Shown piece after piece: positions 29,146 through 37,746 of a stretch of 64,000 nt of DNA. The notes beneath the pieces are model-generated. The model was not told the origin of the DNA. It saw nothing but the letters and a program-made list of their open reading frames with translations, and searched no databases. Position 1 is the stretch's first letter, and each line of letters begins with the position of its first letter. Origin of the DNA: Wenjunlia tyrosinilytica (GTDB taxonomy: Bacteria; Actinomycetota; Actinomycetes; Streptomycetales; Streptomycetaceae); assembly GCF_014646055.1 (NCBI RefSeq), contig NZ_BMMS01000011.1:42166-106165 (forward strand). Reading direction: 5' to 3'. The translations under genes were made by a program, and so were the position numbers.

Positions 29146-29428
29146 GGCCCCGGTGCATGTCGCCCTGGTCGCGCTCGCCGTGCCCGTCATCGTCACCAAC
29201 TCCTACGCGGGTACGGCGGCGGCGGACCCCGAGGTCGAGGACGCCGCCCGAGGAGTCGGCACGACCGGGCGGACCGCTCACCGCGGCGTCCACCCCCGCG
29301 CTCGCCGCCCGCGGCGGCGGCACCAGCCTCGACGGCGACCCTCGGGCGGCTCCTGCGGCGGCGGCAGCACCGGCGGCCCCGACCGGGTGGCCGCGCAGTG
29401 GGCCGAGGACCACGGCATCACCAAGTGA
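29146..29428 (+). pseudogene. Remnant of a betaine/choline-type ABC transporter (permease and binding-protein pieces)
   Basis: In one plus-strand frame, residues reading VALAVPVIVTNSYAG followed by DPEVEDAARGVGTTG match the EAA-loop region of OpuB/OpuC-type permeases. About 100 codons later the same frame ends in VAAQWAEDHGITK, like the C-terminus of the cognate substrate-binding proteins. The sequence between is low-complexity and non-homologous. This looks like an internally deleted, fused remnant. Its end overlaps the convergent methyltransferase stop by 11 bases. Confidence 0.5.
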
Positions 29429-30152
29429 CCCTGCGCAGCGCCAGGAGCCGGTAGACGGGGTCGGGGCGCGGGGTGTGCTGGTCGGGCAGGGCGGCGAGGT
29501 CCGCGGACAGGCGCGCCGCCATGCCCGGGTCCAGCTCCAGCGCGGAGGGGAACACCCCGCGCCCGATCCCGTCCGCCGCCGCGCGCGGGGAGCGGCCCTG
29601 GCCGTGCCCGACGAACGAGGTCTCGGCGTCGGCGCGCAGCCCGTGCCGGGCCCCGTGCGCCAGCACCAACTCCCCCTCGTCGAAGGCCTGCCGGGTCCGG
29701 AACGGGGCGAACAACTCGTCGATGTCACTGCCCACGTCGTGCCCGGCGTCCTTGTCGACGGTGGCGATGAACACCCCTCCGGGGCGCAGCACACGGGCGC
29801 ACTCGGCGATCACCGCCTCGGCCTGCGCCACCAGGTGGAGCAGCCACACCGCGCAGACCGCGTCCAGGGACGCCGTGCGGAACGGCAGTCGCCGGCTGTC
29901 CGCGAGCACGACTCCCCCGCTCAGCCGGTCGGCGGCCATACGGGCCATCCCGCTCGAGACGTCGGCACCGGTCACCCTCAGTCCGGGCCTGACGATCCGT
30001 TCGCTCACCAGCCCCGTTCCGCAGCCGACGTCGAGCAGGGTCCCGGCCTCGTCCGGCAGCAGGCGCAGAACGGCGGCCGCCGCGGCCCGCGCCCTCGGCA
30101 CTCCCCCGCGGGTCACGTCGTAGCCGACGGCCTCTGTGTCGTAGTCCAGCAT
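29418..30152 (-). CDS. SAM-dependent class I methyltransferase
   Basis: The 244-residue protein has motif I LLDVGCGTGLVSERI, a motif II acidic residue in VTGADVSSGMARMA, LPFRTASLDAVCAVWLLHLV as the post-motif segment, and RVLRPGGVFIATVDKD as motif III. This is the Methyltransf_11 pattern used on small molecules. The substrate is unknown. It starts 20 bp after the MatB-like gene on the same strand, so they are probably co-transcribed. Confidence 0.9.
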   Translation of the reverse strand: MLDYDTEAVGYDVTRGGVPRARAAAAAVLRLLPDEAGTLLDVGCGTGLVSERIVRPGLRVTGADVSSGMARMAADRLSGGVVLADSRRLPFRTASLDAVCAVWLLHLVAQAEAVIAECARVLRPGGVFIATVDKDAGHDVGSDIDELFAPFRTRQAFDEGELVLAHGARHGLRADAETSFVGHGQGRSPRAAADGIGRGVFPSALELDPGMAARLSADLAALPDQHTPRPDPVYRLLALRRVTW

Positions 30153-30172
30153 GCGGGGCAGAATATGCCCGC

Positions 30173-31558
30173 TCAGACCGGAGGGAGCAGCTTCTTCTGG
30201 GGTTTGCCCATCGCATTGCGCGGAAGCGTCTCCAGGAAGCGCACCACTCGGGGGCGCTTGTGCGCCGAGAGCTCCCGCGCGACGAAGTCGATGAGCTGAC
30301 GCTCGCTCACCCCGTCGGCCACCACGTACGCCACGATCTGCTGTCCGAGGTCGTCGTGCGGCGCCCCCACGACGGCGGCCTCGCGGACGGCCGGGTGGTC
30401 CAGCAGCGCGTTCTCCACCTCGCCGGCGCCGATGCGGTAGCCGCCGCTCTTGATCAGATCGGTGGAGGCACGGCCCACGATGCGGTGGGTGCCGTCGGGC
30501 TCGACGACCGCCATGTCGCCGGTGCGGAACCAGCCGTCCTCGGTGAACGAGGCGGCCGTCGCCTCCGGGCGGCCGAGGTAGCCGGTGAAGAGCGTGGGCC
30601 CCTTCACCTGGAGCTCGCCGATCTCCGCGCCGCCCTCGGTGACCAGGCGCGTGGAGACGCCGGAGACCGGGACACCCACCACACCCTGGCGGCGCTCCCC
30701 GTCGGCCCTCGTGCTCACGGTGATCAGAGTCTCCGTCATGCCGTAGCGCTCGACGGGCCGCTGCCCCGTGAGCCGCTCCAGATCGCGGAAGACCGGTGCG
30801 GGCAGGGGCGCGCTGCCGGAGACCAGCAGCCGCGCCCCCTTGAGCGCGGCCGCCGAGGCGGGGTCGGCGGCGACCCGCCCCCACACCGTCGGCACCCCGA
30901 AGTACAGGCTTCCCCCGGCCCGCGCGTAAGCCTCGGGTCCGGGCCGTCCGGTGTGCACCAGACGGCTTCCGTGGCGCAGTGCCCCGAGCACCCCGAGGAC
31001 GAGGCCGTGCACATGGAACAGCGGCAGGCCGTGCACCAGGGTGTCCTGCGCCGTCCAGGCCCAGGCCTCGGCGAGCGCGTCGAGATCGGCGGCCACGGCG
31101 GAGCGGGGGAGGAGGACTCCCTTGGGCGCCCCGGTGGTGCCGGAGGTGTAGAGGACGAACGCGGTGGCGTCCGACGCGGGTTCGGACGGCAGCCCGGCGC
31201 CGGAGCGCTCCCGGACGTCGACGGGAACGGTCTCGATGTCCGCCTCCGCCCACACCTGCCGGTCGGCGGCGAGGAGCAGGGCGGCGCCGGAGTCCCGCAG
31301 GATGTGGTCGCGTTCGACGGGGCCGGAGTCGGGGGGGACGGGTACGACGGGCACCCCGGCCAGCAGTCCGGCGACCACGGCGGTCACGGTCTCCAGGGAG
31401 GCGGAGGCGTGCACCGCCACGGCGGGCGCGCCCGCGATCCGCTCCACGAGTGCCGTGGCGGCGCCGAGCAGCCGCTCCCGGGAGGTCCGCCTTCCGTCGA
31501 CGGTCAGCGCGTCGGCGCTGTCCGTACCCCGCGCGACCAGCGCGTCCAGCAATGACAT
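30173..31558 (-). CDS. Acyl-CoA synthetase of the malonyl-CoA synthetase (MatB) type
   Basis: This ANL-superfamily enzyme activates an acid as AMP ester and transfers it to CoA. The 461-residue protein has the P-loop YTSGTTGAPKGV, HGLPLFHVHGLVLG, VERYGMTET, DGWFRTGDMAV, GRASTDLIKSGGYRIGAGEVEN and the catalytic lysine near PRNAMGKPQKK. Overall it closely resembles Streptomyces MatB, including the FHVHGLVLG and RYGMTETL segments, so malonate or a methylated malonate is a plausible substrate. The ATG at 31558 begins MSLLDALV. Confidence 0.88.
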   Translation of the reverse strand: MSLLDALVARGTDSADALTVDGRRTSRERLLGAATALVERIAGAPAVAVHASASLETVTAVVAGLLAGVPVVPVPPDSGPVERDHILRDSGAALLLAADRQVWAEADIETVPVDVRERSGAGLPSEPASDATAFVLYTSGTTGAPKGVLLPRSAVAADLDALAEAWAWTAQDTLVHGLPLFHVHGLVLGVLGALRHGSRLVHTGRPGPEAYARAGGSLYFGVPTVWGRVAADPASAAALKGARLLVSGSAPLPAPVFRDLERLTGQRPVERYGMTETLITVSTRADGERRQGVVGVPVSGVSTRLVTEGGAEIGELQVKGPTLFTGYLGRPEATAASFTEDGWFRTGDMAVVEPDGTHRIVGRASTDLIKSGGYRIGAGEVENALLDHPAVREAAVVGAPHDDLGQQIVAYVVADGVSERQLIDFVARELSAHKRPRVVRFLETLPRNAMGKPQKKLLPPV

Positions 31559-31687
31559 GCCGCGAGCGTACCCAAAGGCCCTAAGGGATCCCTCCAGAGA
31601 GCGTTGCGGGGAGCCAGGGCTCGGCCAGGGGCGAAGCGGCACCTGAGGAGGAGGCCCGCCGACGGGGGGAGGGTCTACGGTTCCGGC

Positions 31688-32098
31688 ATGAACGCGGCGC
31701 ATCCGAACGACGAGCTGAAGAAGGACCTCGGCGCGGCCCTCGGGGCACGCAGGGACCTCGGGGACGACTACGAGTCCGCGCTGGTGGACTCGTTCCTGGC
31801 CAAGGTCGACGCCAAGATCGACAGCCAGGTGGAGCGGCAGGTCCGGCGGGGGCTGGCCGAGCAGGCCGTGGACCGGCACCGCCGGCCCGGCAGGCGCGGC
31901 TGGCGCGGCGACGCCCTGCCGTATGTCTCGCTGGTGCTGGCGGTCCCGCTGTCGGGCATCGGCGCGGGGTCCGCGGGCCTGACGGGTCTGGTGGTCAGCT
32001 GGATCGGGATCGTCGCGGTGAACGCGGCGCACGCCTGGTCGCCCCATCTGTCCGGGCGGCGCCGGGACGGCTCCGCCGGGTCCGACTGGGAGAAGTAG
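31688..32098 (+). CDS. Small integral membrane protein
   Basis: The 136-residue protein starts with a charged cytoplasmic part (about residues 1-75) that includes DDYESALVDSFLAKVDAKI, a segment common in Streptomyces small membrane proteins. Two hydrophobic helices follow (LPYVSLVLAVPLSGIGAG and GLTGLVVSWIGIVAVNAAHA). The tail is short and charged. The function is unknown. It is divergent from the MatB-like gene. Confidence 0.75.
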   Translation: MNAAHPNDELKKDLGAALGARRDLGDDYESALVDSFLAKVDAKIDSQVERQVRRGLAEQAVDRHRRPGRRGWRGDALPYVSLVLAVPLSGIGAGSAGLTGLVVSWIGIVAVNAAHAWSPHLSGRRRDGSAGSDWEK

Positions 32099-32493
32099 GC
32101 CGGCCCGAGGCGGGTGCCGCCCGCAGAGCCCGGGCGGCCGGGCGGCCGGGCCAAAGGATCGCGGACCGCAGGATTGAGGCGGGGACCGCCGCACCCCGGG
32201 TGCTCACACACCCAGGGGCGGGACGACGGCGGTCCCCGCGAGGGACGCGTCTGCCGGGTCAGGGCCGGGCGCGTCCTAGGCAACCGCGAGGTCCGGGAGC
32301 CGCTCCGGAAAGTCGCTGGTGCCACACTTCGCGTTCTGTCCCGTCGGCTCTCACCGACAACCACTACGATGCCCGCCCTGTGTTAAGGCCGTGCTGCCGA
32401 TACATGACGTGTGCGTTCCCGTTCCGCGGCCCTCGCCGTCGCACCGGCGCGTCGCGCCAACTCCTCGCGCTCCAGGCGCAGTCGAACACCTGC
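32099..32493. other. Intergenic region between convergent genes
   Basis: This 395-bp stretch holds a GGGCGGCCGGGCGGCC tandem near 32130 and an AT-richer patch at 32345-32410. There a TACGAT hexamer precedes GTGTTAAGG and could be a rightward promoter. The frame starting at the GTG at 32411 runs antisense into the PfkB gene and looks non-coding. I see no tRNA or clear terminator. Confidence 0.4.
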
Positions 32494-33336
32494 TCATCCG
32501 CAGGAGCCGCCCTCGCCGCCCATCCAGGCGCGGGTGCCGAACGACGCGCAGGAGCCGGTGGCCACCTCGGCCGCGAGCGCCAGGGACCGGGTGAATGCCT
32601 CGGAGCCGAGGTCGGCGCGCTCCGGCAGGAAGTGGACCAGCGCTCCATGGAGCACATCGCCAGCGCCCAAGGTGTCGGCCGCACGCACCCGTGGCACCGG
32701 CACCTCCCCGCCGCCGTCCGGCCCTGCCCAGTGGATCGGGCCCGCTCCCTGGCTGACCGCGGCCCAGCCCACGCCGTGCTCGCGCAGGAAGCCGAGGCGG
32801 TCGCCCGCGCCCGGCGGCCGGAAGTCGGCCGAGCAGACGGCGACGTCGATCCACGGCAGGAGCTCCGCGGTTCCCGGCTTCCAGCTCCCGCCGTCGAGAA
32901 GCGTCAGCGCCCCGGCCGAGCGCGCCGCCCTCGCGACGGCGAGCGCCAGGGGCATGTGGTGGCCGTCGAACTCCACGGCCTGGAAACCGGTGACGAGCGC
33001 GGGCGGATCGCCCGGCACGGGCAGTTGGCGGCCGGTCGCGTTGAGGGAGGAGACCGCCCGCTGCCCCGTGCCCGCCGTCACCAGGACGCAGGACACCGGG
33101 GGCGGCACGGTGGACTCCTCGTCCAGATCCATGACGTCGACTCCGCACGCGGCGAGATCGGCGGTGATCCCGGCCGCGAGCGGATGCCGGCCGATGCCGG
33201 TGAGCAGGGTGGAGGCGCCGCCGAGGTGGCGGTGGGTGACGGCGGCGTTCGCGGCGGGACCTCCCGCGGCCACCGTCTGCCGGACGGCGGTCAGCTTCTC
33301 GTCGGGTGCCGGGACATGGTCGACCAGCTGGATCAC
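32494..33336 (-). CDS. PfkB-family carbohydrate kinase
   Basis: The 280-residue sugar kinase has AAGGPAANAAVTHRHLGG near the start and the C-terminal signature ADTLGAGDVLHGALV containing the catalytic base of DTxGAGD. The first usual start codon in frame is GTG at 33336. However, the preceding codons still encode the family's first beta strand (LFVGLSTLDVIQLVD), with no ATG/GTG/TTG before them. A CTG at 33363 would restore the normal N-terminus. It is 66-93 bp downstream of the cystathionine beta-synthase stop on the same strand. The substrate is unknown. Confidence 0.85.
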   Translation of the reverse strand: MIQLVDHVPAPDEKLTAVRQTVAAGGPAANAAVTHRHLGGASTLLTGIGRHPLAAGITADLAACGVDVMDLDEESTVPPPVSCVLVTAGTGQRAVSSLNATGRQLPVPGDPPALVTGFQAVEFDGHHMPLALAVARAARSAGALTLLDGGSWKPGTAELLPWIDVAVCSADFRPPGAGDRLGFLREHGVGWAAVSQGAGPIHWAGPDGGGEVPVPRVRAADTLGAGDVLHGALVHFLPERADLGSEAFTRSLALAAEVATGSCASFGTRAWMGGEGGSCG

Positions 33337-33428
33337 GTCGAGCGTGCTCAGCCCGACGAACAGGGCTCGGCGCCGGTCCCGGTGACCCAGGGGGCCTTGG
33401 GGACCGGCGCCGGGGCGCGCGGGCGTGG

Positions 33429-34808
33429 TCAGGCCCGCTTCGCCAGGTAGGCGAGCAGGTCCTGGCGGGACAGGACGCCCTTCGGCCTGCCCTCGACCAG
33501 GACGACGGCCGCGTCGGCCTTCTCCAGCACGGCCATCAGGTCGGCGATGGGCTCACCGGACCCGACCTGCGGCAGCGGCGCGGACATGTGCTTGTCCAGC
33601 GCGTCGCCCAAGGAGGCGCGGCCGGTGAACAGGGCGTCGAGCAGGTCGCGCTCGACGATGGAGCCGACGACCTCGGCGGCCATCACGTCGGGGTGGCCCG
33701 CACCGGGCTTGACGACCGGCATCTGGGAGACGCCGTACTCGCGCAGCACGTCGATCGCCTCGCCGACGGTCTCCTCGGGGTGCATGTGGACCAGCTCGGG
33801 CAGCCCGCCCTCGCGGTGGGCGACGACATCGGCCACGCGGTCCTGGTCGCCCTCTGCGAGGAAGCCGTAGTCGGCCATCCACTCGTCGTTGAAGATCTTC
33901 GACAGGTAGCCGCGGCCGGAGTCCGGCAGGAGCACGACCACCACGTCGTCCGGGCCGAGGCCCTCGGCCACCCGCAGCGCGGCCACGACCGCCATGCCGC
34001 AGGACCCGCCGACGAGCAGGCCCTCCTCCTTGGCCAGGCGCCGGGTCATCTGGAAGGAGTCCTTGTCGGAGACCGCGACGATCTCGTCGGTGACCTCGGC
34101 GTCGTAGGCGGTCGGCCAGAAGTCCTCACCGACGCCCTCGACCAGGTACGGACGGCCGGAGCCGCCGGAGTACACCGAGCCCTCGGGGTCCGCGCCCACG
34201 ACCTTCACCCTGCCGTCGGAGATCTCCTTGAGATACCGCCCGGTGCCGGAGATGGTGCCGCCGGTGCCGATGCCCGTGACGAAGTGCGTGATCCTCCCCT
34301 CCGTCTGCTCCCACAGCTCGGGGCCCGTGGAGTGGTAGTGGGAGAGGGGGTTGTTGGGGTTGGAGTACTGATCGGGCTTCCAGGCGCCGGGGGTCTCCCG
34401 CACGAGGCGGTCGGAGACGTTGTAGTACGAGTCCGGGTGCTCGGGGTCGACGGCGGTCGGGCAGACCACGACCTCGGCGCCGTAGGCGCGCAGCACATTG
34501 ATCTTGTCGGTGGAGACCTTGTCCGGGCAGACGAAGATGCACCGGTAGCCCTTCTGCTGGGCCACGATCGCCAGGCCGACTCCGGTGTTGCCGGAGGTGG
34601 GCTCGACGATCGTCCCGCCGGGCTCGAGCTCGCCGGACTGCTCGGCGGCCTCGATCATGCGGACCGCGATGCGGTCCTTCACCGAGCCCCCGGGGTTGAA
34701 GTACTCGACCTTGGCCAGGACCGTGGCCCGCAGCCCCTCGGTCACCCGGTTCAGCCGGACCAGGGGGGTGTTGCCGACAAGATCGATCATCGAGTCGTGA
34801 AACTGCAC
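33429..34808 (-). CDS. cbs: Cystathionine beta-synthase
   Basis: This PLP enzyme condenses serine (or O-acetylserine) with homocysteine in reverse transsulfuration. The 459-residue protein has VGNTPLVRLN, the PLP lysine K44 in NPGGSVKDR, the EPTSGNTG loop, the GTGGTISGTGRYLK phosphate-binding loop and VGGSCGMA. A Bateman module of two CBS domains occupies about residues 340-455, suggesting an allosteric nucleotide or SAM input. The GTG at 34808 follows GGAGGAATGTC. Confidence 0.95.
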   Translation of the reverse strand: MQFHDSMIDLVGNTPLVRLNRVTEGLRATVLAKVEYFNPGGSVKDRIAVRMIEAAEQSGELEPGGTIVEPTSGNTGVGLAIVAQQKGYRCIFVCPDKVSTDKINVLRAYGAEVVVCPTAVDPEHPDSYYNVSDRLVRETPGAWKPDQYSNPNNPLSHYHSTGPELWEQTEGRITHFVTGIGTGGTISGTGRYLKEISDGRVKVVGADPEGSVYSGGSGRPYLVEGVGEDFWPTAYDAEVTDEIVAVSDKDSFQMTRRLAKEEGLLVGGSCGMAVVAALRVAEGLGPDDVVVVLLPDSGRGYLSKIFNDEWMADYGFLAEGDQDRVADVVAHREGGLPELVHMHPEETVGEAIDVLREYGVSQMPVVKPGAGHPDVMAAEVVGSIVERDLLDALFTGRASLGDALDKHMSAPLPQVGSGEPIADLMAVLEKADAAVVLVEGRPKGVLSRQDLLAYLAKRA

Positions 34809-35020
34809 GACATTCCTCCGGGGTCATCCGTTGCGTCAAGCGTGTCGTATGGCGCTCGCTCGGAGTCCCAGGGTCGCTTGGTCATTCCGCCCGCGTGCTG
34901 CCTTCTCAAAGCGTAACCGGCGGCATTGAGCGTGGCTTTAGTTGATTGGCCCCCCGGACCGGGCAATTTGAAGGTGTGAGGACCGGGACGGCCCCGGTGA
35001 TCGGCGGCAGGGGGGTGCAC

Positions 35021-36052
35021 ATGTCCCGGGCTCGGGTGGCACGGCGGATCGCCGCGGCTGCGGCGTACGGAGGCGGCGGCGTCGGACTGCTCGGCGGCGC
35101 CGCCGTCGGACTGCTCCTCACGGAGGTGCGGCTGGCCAGGAGGGTGGTGGGCGGCTCGGACGACCGGCCTCCTCTGGCGGACGGGCGGTACGGGGCGGCC
35201 TTCGCGGCTCCGTCCAACGAGCCGATCATGCTGGTCTTCCTCGGCGACTCCACGGCCGCGGGGCAGGGCGTGCACCGGGCCTCGCAGACGCCGGGAGCGC
35301 TGCTGGCCTCGGGGCTGGCGGCGTTCGCCGAGCGGCCGGTGGACCTGGTGAACGTGGCCCTGCCCGGCGCCCAGTCCGACGACCTCGCCCGGCAGGTGTC
35401 GATGGTGGAGGCCCTGCCGGCCGTGCCGGACATCGCGGTGGTGATGATCGGCGCCAACGATGTGACGCATCGCATGCCGCTCGCCAAGTCGGTGCGGCTG
35501 CTCGTGGACGCGGTTCGGCGGCTGCGCGCGCTCGGCGCCGAGGTGGTCGTCGGCACCTGCCCCGACCTGGGGTCGGTGGAGCCGGTGTACCAGCCGCTGC
35601 GCTGGGTGGCCCGGCGGCTGAGCAGGCAGCTGGCCGCCGCGCAGACCATCGGCGTGGTCGAGGAGGGCGGGCGGACGGTGTCGCTGGGCGCGCTGCTCGG
35701 CCCGGAGTTCGAGGCCAGGCCGCGCGAGCTGTTCGGCCCGGACAACTTCCACCCGTCCGCCGAGGGGTACGCGACCGCCGCCATGGCGGTCCTGCCGACG
35801 GCCTGCTCCGCTCTCGGGCTGTGGCCCGAGGAGGAGGAGCGGCCGGACTCCGCCCGCGGCGAGGGTGTGCTCCCGGTCGCCGAGGCCGCAGCGGAGGCGG
35901 CGGGCGAGGGCGGCACCGAGGTCGCGGCGACAGCCATCGGCGGGCAGCGCGGCCGCCTCGCCCTGCTGCGGCACCGCCGCCGTCGCCGCCTGCCCGAGGA
36001 GCTCCCGGAAGAAGGAACCCAGCCGGCGACCACCCCGGCGAAGGCTCCCTGA
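35021..36052 (+). CDS. SGNH/GDSL hydrolase, membrane-anchored
   Basis: The 343-residue esterase or lipase has an N-terminal hydrophobic segment (about residues 10-33, glycine/alanine-rich) acting as signal anchor. Block I is VFLGDSTAAGQG (catalytic Ser), block III MIGANDVTH and block V DNFHPS (Asp-His). The C-terminal 85 residues are a charged, Ala/Glu/Arg-rich tail without homology. The ATG at 35021 sits after CAGGGGGGTG; GTG codons at 35015 and 34976 are in-frame alternatives. The substrate is not predictable. Confidence 0.88.
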   Translation: MSRARVARRIAAAAAYGGGGVGLLGGAAVGLLLTEVRLARRVVGGSDDRPPLADGRYGAAFAAPSNEPIMLVFLGDSTAAGQGVHRASQTPGALLASGLAAFAERPVDLVNVALPGAQSDDLARQVSMVEALPAVPDIAVVMIGANDVTHRMPLAKSVRLLVDAVRRLRALGAEVVVGTCPDLGSVEPVYQPLRWVARRLSRQLAAAQTIGVVEEGGRTVSLGALLGPEFEARPRELFGPDNFHPSAEGYATAAMAVLPTACSALGLWPEEEERPDSARGEGVLPVAEAAAEAAGEGGTEVAATAIGGQRGRLALLRHRRRRRLPEELPEEGTQPATTPAKAP

Positions 36053-36263
36053 CGGGGACGGCCGAGGGCCGGTGCGGGAGGCCCGCCCGCGCGGCAAGGC
36101 GCGGCGCCGCACGCGGGGGGATGGGCCGCCGTCGCCCCTGGGCGAGGCACCTGACGGGGCGGCCTCCGGGCCGCCCTGCCGGGCGCGCGAGCGCGACGCA
36201 GATCACCGGGAGTGGCACTTCTGGGGTGGGCACGAACTGAGTACGCTCAGTGTTGAGCACAAG

Positions 36264-36277
36264 TTACTCATAAGTAA
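36264..36277 (+). promoter_or_regulatory. Palindrome TTACTCATAAGTAA, candidate TetR-type operator
   Basis: This perfect TTACT-N4-AGTAA palindrome lies 33 bp upstream of the thiolase start in an AT-rich island, so it would cover or follow the promoter. Fatty-acid-metabolism TetR regulators use such sites. A second, less perfect copy is at 45-58. Confidence 0.55.
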
Positions 36278-36309
36278 AGCCGCAGCTGAACGCCCCCCGA
36301 GGAGTAGCC

Positions 36310-37527
36310 ATGCCCGAAGCAGTGATCGTCTCGACGGCACGTTCCCCCATCGGACGCGCGTTCAAGGGCTCGCTGAAGGAGCTGCGCCCGGACGACCTCG
36401 CGGCCACGATCGTGCGCGCCGCGCTGGACAAGGTCCCCGCGCTCGACCCGCGCGACATCGACGACCTGATGCTCGGCTGCGGCCTGCCCGGCGGCGAGCA
36501 GGGCTACAACATGGGCCGTGTGGTCTCCACCCTCCTCGGCTTCGACCATCTGCCGGGCTGCACCATCACCCGCTACTGCTCCTCCTCGCTCCAGACCTCC
36601 CGCATGGCGCTGCACGCCATCAAGGCGGGCGAGGGCGACGTCTTCATCTCCGCGGGCGTCGAGGCGGTCTCGCGCGGCGTCAAGGGCAGCTCGGACGGGC
36701 TCGAGGACACCAAGAACCCGCTCTTCGACGAGGCCCTGGCCCGGACCGAGACCTTCGCGGGCGGCGGCCGGACCTGGCACGACCCGCGCGAGGACGGCAC
36801 TCTGCCCGACGTCTACATCGCGATGGGCCAGACCGCCGAGAACCTCGCCCAGCTCAAGGGCGTCACCCGCCAGGACCAGGACGAGTTCGGCGTGCGCTCG
36901 CAGAACCTCGCCGAGAAGGCCATCGCGGACGGCTTCTGGGAGCGCGAGATCACCCCGGTGACACTGCCCGACGGCACCGTGGTCTCCAAGGACGACGGCC
37001 CCCGGGCCGGAGTGACCATGGAGGGCGTCTCCGCGCTCAACCCGGTCTTCCGCCCCGACGGCACGGTCACGGCGGGCAACTGCTGCCCGCTCAACGACGG
37101 CGCCGCCGCCGTGGTGATCATGAGTGACACCAAGGCCCGCGAGCTGGGCCTCACCCCGCTGGCGAGGATCGTCTCCACCGGCGTGACCGGCCTGTCCCCC
37201 GAGATCATGGGCTACGGCCCGGTCGAGGCGTCCAAGCAGGCGCTCAGCCGTGCCGGGCTGACCATCGGCGACATCGACCTGGTCGAGATCAACGAGGCGT
37301 TCGCCGCGCAGGTCATCCCGTCCTACCGCGACCTCGGCGTGGACCTGGACAAGCTCAACGTCAACGGCGGCGCCATCGCCGTCGGCCACCCGTTCGGCAT
37401 GACCGGCGCCCGCATCACCACCACGCTGATCAACTCACTCCAGTGGCACGACAAGCAGTTCGGCCTCGAGACGATGTGCGTCGGCGGTGGCCAGGGCATG
37501 GCGATGGTCATCGAGCGCCTCAGCTGA
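36310..37527 (+). CDS. Acetyl-CoA acetyltransferase (thiolase)
   Basis: Thiolases cleave or form acetoacetyl-CoA and longer 3-ketoacyl-CoAs. The 405-residue protein has the acylated cysteine C90 in [15 protein letters not shown], the catalytic His in [14 protein letters not shown] and the second cysteine in [14 protein letters not shown] lies upstream of the ATG. The upstream TTACT/AGTAA palindrome and strong terminator make it a single-gene unit, probably controlled with fatty-acid degradation. Confidence 0.95.
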   Translation: MPEAVIVSTARSPIGRAFKGSLKELRPDDLAATIVRAALDKVPALDPRDIDDLMLGCGLPGGEQGYNMGRVVSTLLGFDHLPGCTITRYCSSSLQTSRMALHAIKAGEGDVFISAGVEAVSRGVKGSSDGLEDTKNPLFDEALARTETFAGGGRTWHDPREDGTLPDVYIAMGQTAENLAQLKGVTRQDQDEFGVRSQNLAEKAIADGFWEREITPVTLPDGTVVSKDDGPRAGVTMEGVSALNPVFRPDGTVTAGNCCPLNDGAAAVVIMSDTKARELGLTPLARIVSTGVTGLSPEIMGYGPVEASKQALSRAGLTIGDIDLVEINEAFAAQVIPSYRDLGVDLDKLNVNGGAIAVGHPFGMTGARITTTLINSLQWHDKQFGLETMCVGGGQGMAMVIERLS

Positions 37528-37562
37528 ACCGCTCGATTCCAAAACGTTTTCAAAACAAAACG

Positions 37563-37601
37563 CGTGTTCCCCGGGCACTGGCCTTACGCTCGGGGAACAC
37601 G
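37563..37601 (+). terminator. Terminator after the thiolase gene
   Basis: CGTGTTCCCCG at 37563-37573 pairs perfectly with CGGGGAACACG at 37591-37601 and is followed by TGTTT. An AT-rich run including AAAACGTTTT at 37541 precedes it, unusual in this GC-rich DNA. Confidence 0.85.
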
Positions 37602-37746
37602 TGTTTGCGCAGGTCGGTCCGGCACCGTCGAGGCCGTGCGGGCCCTATGGCCCACCGCTTTGGTGACATAGCGCACTGCACTGGCCATGACTCGTCGGGC
37701 AGGGTGGTACGGACACGACCTTTCCGCCCCCGACCTGGAGCCCGCC

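Noticed and set aside
32411..33385. Plus-strand frame beginning with an Arg/Ser-rich start after a promoter-like patch
   Set aside because: It runs antisense to the PfkB gene, which has the DTxGAGD motif; the frame shows no recognisable domain.
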